NCBI GenBank assembly: GCA_947095585.1
Contig: OX352761.1
Coordinates: 84,311,919-84,375,918 of the forward strand
DNA length: 64,000 nt
Direction of reading: 5' to 3'
DNA from: Nephrocerus scutellatus
Lineage: Eukaryota > Arthropoda > Insecta > Diptera > Pipunculidae
This document shows, one piece after another, positions 54,808-64,000 of the stretch. The notes beneath the pieces were generated by a model. It made no database searches and had not been told where the DNA came from. It saw nothing but the letters and a program-made list of their open reading frames with translations. Within the stretch, counting starts at the first letter, position 1. Each line of letters begins with the position of its first letter. A program made the translations under genes and the position numbers.

Positions 54808-56122
54808 TTTGATTTCTCTATAGAACATCGAAAGGGCAGCTTGAACGTGGTTCCGGGCGCCCTTTCAAGAGTCAGTATCGATTCTATCATAGAAATTTTA
54901 GCGCCCGATATAGATCTCGAGTCCATACATTTTGATTTTATTGAATATACGAATTTGCGCGAGGATATACTCCGAAATAAGAACTGTGTACCTGATGACA
55001 AGGTAGTGGACAAATATATGTATAAGAGAACAGAATTTGTGACGGGTAACCAGTTAAAAGGGGCATCTGCTTGGAAACTTTGGTTGCCTAATGTCCTCAC
55101 CAATAAGGCAATCACTAGCGCACACTGTCCGCCAACCTCGGCTCATGGCGGGATCTCAAAAACGTTAGAAAAACTGAAAAGAAATCTTTTTTGGTCAGGT
55201 ATAACCAATGAAGTACGAGATTTCGTCCTAAAATGCGAAGTTTGCAAAGAGACAAAAGCCCTCAACAAAATTTTGCATCCCCCGATGGGTAACCAAGCGA
55301 CTTCATGGATCTTTTGGGGCCATATCCCAGATCCAAGAGCGGTAACATCAGGATGTTGATTGTCTTGGAACACTTAGCAAAGTTCCCGTTACTGAAACCA
55401 CTGCGGAAGTTCTCCTCGAACGGCATATGTAAGTACCTGGAGGAACACGTCTTTAACAAATTTGGCGTGCCCGAGTACGTGTTAACCGATAATGGGTCAG
55501 AATTCAGGTCCGTGATGTTCAATAGTTTCCTAAACAGATATGGGATAGTACACAATTACACGGCAGTCTACTCACCCCAATCAAACCAATCAGAGAGGGT
55601 TAATAGGTCAATCATAGCTGGGACTAGGGCTTACCTTGGTAAGGACCAACGAGAATGGGATAAACACCTCAACAGTATCGCAGGGGCATTAAGTAGTTCC
55701 CTGCATCAGTCCATTGGGTGTTCACCGTATTTCGGGTAATTTGGCAACAAATGGTAACACATGCCACCTCGTATAAGTTGCTTAGGAAATTGAATCTGCT
55801 GGAAGGAGGAGAGATGTGTCTGAGCAAACATGACGTTATGCACTTAATTTGGCAAAGTATACAAGAGCATCAAAGGAAAGCATATGAGTCCAATTGGAAG
55901 GTATATAATACCAGGGCAACGAAAGTTAATTATCTACCGGGACAAGAGATTTTTAGAAGGAACTTCGCTTTAAGTAATAAGGAAAATAATTTTAATACCA
56001 AACTGGCCCCGAAGTTTATTAAATCGCGGATAGCTAGGAAAATAGGCAATAGTTACTATGAGTTAGAAGATTTAGATGGAAAGAAAATAGGGATCTACCA
56101 TGCTAAAGACATCCGAATGTAA
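54808..56122 (+). pseudogene. Gypsy3 RNase H end and integrase
   Basis: The end of RNase H is SIEHRKGSLNVVPGALSRV. The integrase zinc finger follows: HCPPTSAHGGISKTLEKLKR and CEVCKETK (54841-55290). A frameshift near 55300 leads to the core (55305-55739): MDLLGPYPRSKSG (first Asp), YVLTDNGSEFRSV (second Asp) and YSPQSNQSERVNRSI (Glu). A further frameshift near 55735 leads to the tail (to 56122) with QRKAYESNWKVYNTRATKVN and FIKSRIARKIGNSYYELED. D,D and E are all present. Gag, protease and RT are absent on the left, where the R1-like LINE and the AT array stand. Confidence 0.9.
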
Positions 56123-56429
56123 TTGGACAATCTCCCAGTTTATTCTGTTTGCAGTAGCAACCATAATAATCTGTTTTGTAATGGTCGCAATTCGCAACGT
56201 GTTTGTTTCGTGTATTAAAGTCTCAGGCCACGCATAAACGAATCGAGCATTCGCAAATAGGAAGGGTGAAGTTAGCGACGAAACAAATAGATCGAGACTT
56301 GAGAGACTCGTGCAGTTCTTTTTTGCCAAAAGTCTGGGGACATGCGGTTTCCGCCTCTTGGGTAACTTGACACGGTCGGATACAGACGTGCACGTGGAAT
56401 TTTTTTTTTGGTTTTTTTAGGAGTAGTGC
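56123..56429. other. Unassigned stretch after Gypsy3 pol
   Basis: There is no recognised coding content. It should contain the Gypsy3 3' end, but no LTR can be confirmed. A T-rich tract lies at 56400-56420. Confidence 0.4.
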
Positions 56430-56897
56430 CCAAAAAGGCACAGGAAAATTATCACATTTTTGTTCGGAATTATTGCGAAGCGCCCGCTAATAAAAAGACT
56501 GTGCGTCGATTGCTCGTCATAATGCCCTAAAAGGCGCATTGGAAATTTAACATATTTTGTTCGGAATTTTTGCGAAGAGCTCGCTAATAAAAAGATTGTG
56601 CGTCGATTGCTCGTCATAATGCCCGAAAAGGCGCATTAAAAATTTAACATATTTTGTTCGGAATTATTGCGAAGCGCCCGCTAATAAAAAGATTGTGCGT
56701 CGATTGCTCGTCATAATGCCCGAAAAGGCGTATAAAAAATTTAACATATTTGGTTCGGAATTATTGTGAAGCGCCCGCTAATAAAAAGATTGTGCGTCGA
56801 TTGCTCGTCATAATGCCCGAAAAGGCGCATTCAAAATTCAACATATTTTGTTCGGAATTATTGCGAAGCGCCCGCTAATAAAAAGGATTGCCCGTCG
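56430..56897. repeat. 97-bp minisatellite, about 4.8 units
   Basis: The word GTTCGGAATTATTGCGAAGC or a close variant recurs at an exact 97-bp step (56461, 56558, 56655, 56752, 56849). Each unit also holds CGCCCGCTAATAAAAAGATT, GTGCGTCGATTGCTCGTCAT and AATGCCCGAAAAGGCG. The last unit is cut off near 56897. No frame is conserved across units, so it is non-coding. It may be part of the U3 of the Gypsy3 LTR or an independent satellite. Confidence 0.93.
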
Positions 56898-57115
56898 TTT
56901 TTAATCTTAAAAATAATAATAAATTTTAGTTTTAATTTTTAAAAAAAAAAATAATAATGATTTTAGTCTGATTTTTTTTTCTCTTAAAAATAATAATTAA
57001 TTTTAGTTTTAATTTAAAAAAAAAAAAATAAGTAGTTTAAGTCTGATTTTTTTTTCTCTTAAAAATAATAATTAGTTTTAGTTTTAATTTTTTTTTACAG
57101 ATTTTTTTTTAGATT
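56898..57115. repeat. AT-rich tandem repeat, left block
   Basis: Three or so units with CTTAAAAATAATAATTAATT, TTAGTTTTAATTTTTT and (AG)TCTGATTTTTTTT. Similar units occur at 60893-61110. Low complexity limits the certainty. Confidence 0.65.
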
Positions 57116-57310
57116 TTAGATTTTATTTTATTACCATTCGTTTGAAATATTACAATATTGTTTTGCTACAAAATCAAAAAATAATAATTTATATAATAAT
57201 TTATATAATAATTTATAGTATAGTATATATAATAATTTACTAGTTTTACCACTTTGATTTAGTAAAATAAAAATACAAATAAATATTGAAATTAAAAAAA
57301 AAAAAAAAGA
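57116..57310. other. AT-rich region, possible LINE-T 3' UTR
   Basis: Includes a short repeat of AATAATTTATAT (57180-57218) and an A-run at 57294-57308. Nothing coding. Confidence 0.45.
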
Positions 57311-57531
57311 ATTTAATTCACGAATGAAAGAGGGTTTACTCTAGAAGTTAAGCGTAATAATTTTCTTTCGATACGCCAGAGCAACTTTGCAATAGCGATA
57401 CAGTTGTGTTACATTAGGCTTGAAAAAGTGTCTTCTCGTTTCCCTCAACATCGGGCACCGTCCAAGGAAATGTAGAACATCTTCCCTTTCTCCAAGATCA
57501 CATAGGGTGCAAATAATTGGAAGATCTTCTC

Positions 57532-59374
<1,843 letters not shown>

Positions 59375-60310
59375 CTCGCATTACTCGTCGAACCACTTCT
59401 CTCTGCACCGGTGTGGTTCTTATTTTGTCCGGTGATTGGATAAGATACCTTGATAGCCTCTATAATGTTTTTCAAATCTGCCTCTTGTTGCCTGCTTAGT
59501 ATTTCATACAGTTGTCTTTTATAGGGAAGAGCGTTAACCTTTTTCCAGAACAATTTAGGAAGGAGCTTCATGTTTCTGATCTCGTCATTTTCGTTGTTTT
59601 TCACTTGAAAAGTTATGACTATTGGTAGATGATCTGAGTATGGCACCTGTCCAACTTTTAAATCTGTTACATGCGAATTCCATTCTCCACCAATAAGTCC
59701 ATAATCGATCACTGACGTTCCTTGATGACTTACAAAAGTATATTCCCCACTCTTATCAGACTCACTCGTTCCATTCAAAATCCGCAGTCCAAAAGATTTG
59801 CAGAATTCTAGCACTCTCATGCCTCTGGTGTTACGCAAATCATCTTTTGATGCTCGAACTATTTCCGGCGCTAGTGTTTTCAGATCCAGCTTCAGTACCA
59901 GCTCTAGCATTCAAATCACCTATCACCATCAGATTTGTATTGTCTTTGTACTGTGCTATACTTTGCAGTTTATCAAAGTCACGTTCCCAATAGTTGCAGT
60001 TGACGTATGTTGGGATTATCCAAAACTCCTTATTTTAAAATCTAACATTTGCGTAGGTTGAGCCCTCTACTGTATTAATTTCACATATTATACCTCTGAT
60101 ATCCCCTTTATAGCCAAAGTAACAGCCACCTTTTCCTCTTCCCAATCTATGTATTTGCGTTGCAGGTATATATTTGTACTTGTACTTCGGAAACTTATTC
60201 TCTAAATAATCTTCATTCTCTTTTTTGTCTATTAGAAAGGTCTCAAATAGAAAAACTAACTCAAATTGATTAATAAAACTAAAAAATTCTGGTATAACGA
60301 TTTGTTACGT
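59375..60310 (-). pseudogene. LINE-T endonuclease
   Basis: The endonuclease begins with IKFKILSYNVAGLRNKSLYQ (60330-60270) and runs through a region with KGGCYFGYKGDIRGIICEIN (60130). After breaks come NTNLMVIGDLNARAGTEAGS (59930-59880), NGTSESDKSGEYTFVSHQGT and VPYSDHLPIVITFQV (SDH, 59620). The block 59910-59140 is open but changes frame around 59390 into the linker. Asp/Asn and SDH residues remain. Confidence 0.83.
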
Positions 60311-60312
60311 AA

Positions 60313-60876
60313 GCCCGCTACATTGTATGATAATATTTTAAATTTAATTACATTTGGTTTATTAGCTAACTTTTTATTACTATCATGGCAGACGGCTTTA
60401 TAATTAAAAACGTTTCTTGGAATTGCATACTCCCCCAGAATGATGATCCCCAACAATTCCATTGCCCTCTGTGATTGGCGCTCGGCACTCACTGCTGTCG
60501 CTGCGATCGCTTGTGTTTGCACCATAAGTGGATCTTGTGGAACCTGTTCCAGCTGACGTTGTTACATTCAAACTGTCACCCACAATCTGCTGCAGAACTG
60601 TCATTGCATTATCAGGAACACTTTCACACATAAGACTGTTGTTTTGTCGAAATAAAATGTCTTATTCTCTACTTCTACTTTCCTGCGTTGGCGAGCCCTC
60701 GGAGTGTAGTCAACATGCATACTTATGCCTGTGTTTTTTAATTTTGTTTTGGCTTTTAGAATTCAGCCCACATCTTCACTATTTTGCATTTGAATTACAA
60801 CTTTCGTGACCTTCTCCCCAGCATAAATTGTTCTAGCTGCTGTTATTTGGGACGCGTCCGCTGACTCCCGTAACTC
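60313..60876 (-). repeat. 564-bp direct repeat, left copy
   Basis: Begins GCCCGCTACATTGTATGATA and ends GACTCCCGTAACTC. No difference from the copy at 63111-63674 was noticed on reading both. It encodes the end of LINE-T ORF1 and the first endonuclease residues on the minus strand. Confidence 0.93.
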
Positions 60877-60892
60877 CGTAACTGACTTACAA

Positions 60893-61110
60893 GAAAAATT
60901 TTAATTTTTATGGGTTGTTTTTTTTTCTTATAAATAACAATTAATTTTAGTTCTACTTTTTTTTCTCTTAAAAAATTAAAAATTAATTTTAGTGGTAATT
61001 TTTTTTCTTAAAAACAGTAATTAATTTTTAGTTTTGATTTTTTTAAAGTAATACTTAATGCTGGTATTGATCTTTTCGCTTAAAAGTAATACTTAATTTT
61101 AGTTTCGATT
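60893..61110. repeat. AT-rich tandem repeat, right block
   Basis: Units with TAACAATTAATTTTAGTTCT, TTTTTTTCTCTTAAAAA and AGTAATACTTAATTTTAGTT resemble the block at 56898-57115. Confidence 0.6.
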
Positions 61111-61679
61111 TTGCTTAGAACTAATACCTCGAAAAGGTTAATAAAAGGGGTCGATTCAGATCGATGGGGCAGCACACCATTTATATATATGAACGCATTT
61201 TCTTCTCTCATTTGTTTTTTTTCTTTCCCTAAAGTAGCGCCTACAGTTTTGGTCGCACGTTCGCTGGCCTCTAGACGTCGGGGAAAGCGAGGTGAGCAGA
61301 AATTGTGGTAGCTAAATTTCAAGTAAGTGACAATTGACGTTGTGTATATGATGTGTGTGGCAGCCCTCGGTTCCTTATGTATCTTTTAATCAATTTATGA
61401 TTAAATTTCTTTAAATTTTTTTGCACACACCTGTATATATATATATATATGTAGGAAAATAAGAAATTGCGAAGTTTTATTTCTAGCAGACAAATATAAT
61501 TTAATTTCAAATAAAACAAATAAAATAGATAACAATATGAGAATACAAAATCAGAAAATTACAACTTAAAACTAATTTTAATAAACATCAAAATAGGAAA
61601 TCGAAAAAGGCACGTCCCCACGGCTGCGTAAGTAAAAGAGAACTTCGCCTCCTGCTGTGCAGTCACCATCGTTATCGCT
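61111..61679. other. Unassigned stretch with a (TA)n microsatellite
   Basis: No coding content is recognised. A short (TA)n run lies at 61434-61450. ATATATATGAACGCATTTTC (61176-61200) is promoter-like but nothing downstream supports a gene. Confidence 0.5.
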
Positions 61680-61913
61680 TTAGAGCATGTCCCACACATG
61701 CAATACTTTCAACAGCCGGTACCGCGTCCATAGCTTTAGCAGCGCCGTCAGCAGTAATCCAATACTGCCTACGCCGATTACGGCAACAATTTGCTTCGCT
61801 GGTGTCATCGTTTTGCGATAACACCAACCCACGTTGACTCGCTTATACACGAGTATTATGCTGTCAATCACCCTTGTGGTGATTCAACTGTCCTACATCG
61901 ACAGCTCTACGCT

Positions 61914-62483
61914 CTATTTCATGAAATCGGCAGAGGTGGAGGTTATGTTTGGTCCATCATGCTCTCCTACCTTTCGGACAACATAGCGATCATTTCCTCT
62001 GACCCTGGTTACCTCGTATGGCCCCATAAACTTGATGTATAGTTTAAGGCCAGCTCCAAACTGCGTCCTCTTGATAGCTACCAGATCATGCAACTGGTCA
62101 CATCTGGGTGCCTTCCTCTTACGATTATACGTCTTTCTATTCTCCTCCTGCACCTGTATCTCTTGCTTAGCTATTTTTCTCATCGTATCCCGGCTATTCT
62201 CAAAGTCGTCCAGTATCGCCTCCTCCAACAACTCTCGTAGCTGATTGTCATCCTCACGTCTCATCATAATTCCAAACATAAGCTGGAAAGGGCTTCGCTT
62301 GGTGCTCCGTGACACTGTCGAATTTATCGCGCATTGAACATGGGCGACGTGTTTATACCACTTCTTAGGGTCCTTTACTGAAACCCTAGTAAGAACTTCT
62401 TTTAGGATGCGATTCATCCTCTCCACTTGTCCGTTTCCGCGTGGAGTCAATTCGCTGGACTTTGCGCACACCTCTAGAATCAA
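61914..62483 (-). pseudogene. Gypsy4 integrase C-terminal half
   Basis: Open for 189 codons. It starts within the core just before the catalytic Glu: LTPRGNGQVERMNRILKEVL (the E of QVERMN). It then shows VAHVQCAINSTVSRSTKRSP and FQLMFGIMMR, and ends with the SH3-like tail LHDLVAIKRTQFGAGLKLY and MGPYEVTRVRGNDRYVVRKV. The zinc finger and both catalytic Asp are absent because of the gag-integrase deletion. The stop is at 61914. Confidence 0.88.
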
Positions 62484-62489
62484 TGTCTT

Positions 62490-63110
62490 CCTTTTTCTGG
62501 TTCGGGCATTGGGGAGAGATGTGTCCGAACTGGTTGCATCGGAAACACCGTGCCCCCTTAGCCCTATCGGGACAGTTCAAAGCCAAGTGCGACGTAGTTG
62601 TGACATCGTTTTGGCGCAACGGGGTGTCCGCCATGGGAAAAGTTTGACTTTACAGTCATCAATTTCTATTGGTCTCAACTCGTTGTTTCGGCATTTGGCA
62701 TTGCATCCTCTGGTATACTTCCAACTTGGATTTTAACTCCTGCAGCGTCGAGGCCTCGTATTATATCGTTTTATTATTTACCGTGTCCGGAATCCCATTT
62801 ATTATGTACTCTATTAGTGAGAATTCATTAACGTCTCCTTCACCACGGATCTGCGACATTGCGTACAGGTATTCTAATAGGGTCTCTGAGGAAATTTTTT
62901 TTCTAGACTTTTTTGTGTATTTCGATGCTTGACGTTTTCCTTCCGAACTCCTTTGCTAAAAGTGCCTTCAGTTTGAACCAGTCTGTTACTCCCTCCGTCG
63001 CTTCTACCGCCAATTTCGCGGCTCCCTTCAATAGTCTAATGCCTTGGTCGTTTGTCTCAGGCTGGTCTTTGTTCGTGTCAGAAAAGTTCGTCTTCTTCTT
63101 CTCTTATCGC
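62490..63110 (-). pseudogene. Gypsy4 gag
   Basis: Gag sequence on the minus strand: LKGAAKLAVEATEGVTDWF (63035 region), LLAKEFGRKTSSIEIHKKV, LLEYLYAMSQIRGEGDVNEF, LIEYIINGIPDTVNNKTI, then TLQELKSKLEVYQRMQ. The nucleocapsid knuckle is CFRCNQFGHISPQC (CX2CX4HX4C, near 62530-62570). Frameshifts occur near 62940 and 62650. After QKKEDI the frame runs straight into integrase DNA. Confidence 0.82.
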
Positions 63111-63674
63111 GCCCGCTACATTGTATGATAATATTTTAAATTTAATTACATTTGGTTTATTAGCTAACTTTTTATTACTATCATGGCAGACGGCTTTATA
63201 ATTAAAAACGTTTCTTGGAATTGCATACTCCCCCAGAATGATGATCCCCAACAATTCCATTGCCCTCTGTGATTGGCGCTCGGCACTCACTGCTGTCGCT
63301 GCGATCGCTTGTGTTTGCACCATAAGTGGATCTTGTGGAACCTGTTCCAGCTGACGTTGTTACATTCAAACTGTCACCCACAATCTGCTGCAGAACTGTC
63401 ATTGCATTATCAGGAACACTTTCACACATAAGACTGTTGTTTTGTCGAAATAAAATGTCTTATTCTCTACTTCTACTTTCCTGCGTTGGCGAGCCCTCGG
63501 AGTGTAGTCAACATGCATACTTATGCCTGTGTTTTTTAATTTTGTTTTGGCTTTTAGAATTCAGCCCACATCTTCACTATTTTGCATTTGAATTACAACT
63601 TTCGTGACCTTCTCCCCAGCATAAATTGTTCTAGCTGCTGTTATTTGGGACGCGTCCGCTGACTCCCGTAACTC
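63111..63674 (-). repeat. 564-bp direct repeat, right copy
   Basis: Matches 60313-60876 at a constant offset of 2798 bp. Its left edge joins Gypsy4 gag and its right edge continues into LINE-T ORF1. Confidence 0.93.
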
Positions 63675-63971
63675 TAAGCATAGTGACTTTGCCTTCTCTG
63701 CTGCGTTTATGCCATGCTGTGTTGGGATATGCACAACGACATTTTTTTCATTTGCTTTTTTTTCTATCTGTTCGACTTGTCGTTCAAGATCGTTGCATCT
63801 CTCCTTCACTTGATTCAGTTGGTCTTGCAGTATTTTGTTGTCATTCTTCAATGCCTTGACCTCTACGCTGATCCCTTCTATGTCCCTCTTTGTGGGCATA
63901 TTTTTGAGTTTTGTATCTAGTATAGCAGTCATAGTTGATTCAATCATCATTTTCAAATCAATGATCTGCAT
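63111..63971 (-). pseudogene. LINE-T ORF1 (coiled-coil RNA-binding protein)
   Basis: The block 63971-63561 has a Leu/Lys/Glu-rich coiled coil with LKNDNKILQDQLNQVKERCN and LERQVEQIEKKANEKNVVVH, followed by AARTIYAGEKVTKVVIQMQN. This is the layout of LINE ORF1 proteins (trimerising coiled coil followed by a nucleic-acid-binding domain). The chain continues in other frames through 63429-63202 (VLQQIVGDSLNVTTSAGTG) and passes into the endonuclease start ILSYNVAG at 63115. Breaks lie near 63560 and 63430. The methionine at 63971 may be internal; more sequence lies to the right. Confidence 0.75.
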
Positions 63972-64000
63972 ATATCCTACTGCTCCCCTAGAAGTTGGTT

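Larger units (their letters stand above)
61680..63110 (-). mobile_element. Gypsy4, gag joined to integrase tail by deletion
   Basis: Minus-strand Gypsy fragment, with gag at 63110-62490 and the integrase C-terminal half at 62483-61914. Everything between the nucleocapsid and the end of the integrase core is missing. A short frame after pol (61871-61680) has a hydrophobic run (IVAVIGVGSIGLLLTALLK) of unknown meaning. TGTAGGACAGTTGAATCAC (minus strand, near 61895) could be the 3' LTR start but has no partner here. Confidence 0.75.
63111..64000 (-). mobile_element. LINE-T 5' part (continues beyond window)
   Basis: Contains LINE-T ORF1 and the first endonuclease residues on the minus strand and runs off the right edge of the window. 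Confidence 0.8.

Noticed and set aside
56430..56897. CRISPR array
   Set aside because: Units are contiguous 97-bp tandem copies with no alternating unique spacers, and the DNA is eukaryotic.
61680..61871. A functional env-like membrane protein after Gypsy4 pol
   Set aside because: Only 63 codons with one hydrophobic run, no Cys pattern or cleavage site, and it may be LTR sequence.

Overview
No host gene, rRNA or functional tRNA can be recognised in this window. It is AT-rich insect-type DNA built almost entirely of transposable elements, most of them broken, nested and in both orientations. The evidence for an insect is the mix of families: mariner with a DD37D transposase, PIF/Harbinger with an MADF partner, a roo-like BEL/Pao element with an env-like 3' region, Mag-like and 412/mdg1-like Gypsy elements, R1-like and RTE-like LINEs. 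A fly is likely but that is inference. All names below (LINE-X, LINE-Y, Gypsy1 and so on) are local labels.

Left part (1-8.7 kb): small DNA transposons and a SINE in AT-rich spacer. In order: a Foldback-like element (399-958), a tRNA-derived SINE with a 15-bp target site duplication (TSD) (1226-1355), a hAT-type MITE with 8-bp TSD (2212-4071) that hosts a mariner copy (2314-3577), a second mariner copy (4701-5893), a decayed PIF/Harbinger element (7129-7923), then the probable promoter, leader and gag start of a Gypsy element (Gypsy2).

Middle (8.8-43.3 kb): a deeply nested retroelement. My reading is that Gypsy2 gag was entered by LINE-X1. The A-rich tail of X1 was then entered by Gypsy1 (Mag-like, 12189-19904), which itself received LINE-X2 and LINE-Y. 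A block made of the end of Gypsy1 pol, LINE-Y, the Gypsy1 3' LTR and Gypsy2 gag-protease was then tandemly amplified to three units of about 4.6-5.0 kb (16664-31185). Gypsy2 pol continues to 32.28 kb, where LINE-Z is inserted. LINE-Z in turn holds a BEL/Pao element (32303-40939) flanked by the 5-bp TSD ATAAC. Gypsy2 pol resumes at 42.49 kb and ends near 43.26 kb.

Right part (43.3-64 kb): LINE-W (minus) carries a second SINE with a 14-bp TSD and is split by LINE-X3. RTE-like LINEs V and U (plus) follow, then an (AATAAAAT)n array, an R1-like LINE (minus), a Gypsy3 pol fragment (plus), a five-unit 97-bp minisatellite, LINE-T (minus), and a deleted Gypsy4 (minus). The Gypsy4 segment sits inside LINE-T between two apparently identical 564-bp direct repeats.

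Functionally the genes form retroelement sets (gag, protease, reverse transcriptase, RNase H, integrase, env; or endonuclease plus reverse transcriptase). Nearly all carry frameshifts, stops or internal deletions. The closest to intact is LINE-Y3 (26258-29077), a 940-codon endonuclease-reverse transcriptase frame with one stop. The overall picture fits pericentromeric or piRNA-cluster-like DNA, which is an inference only.
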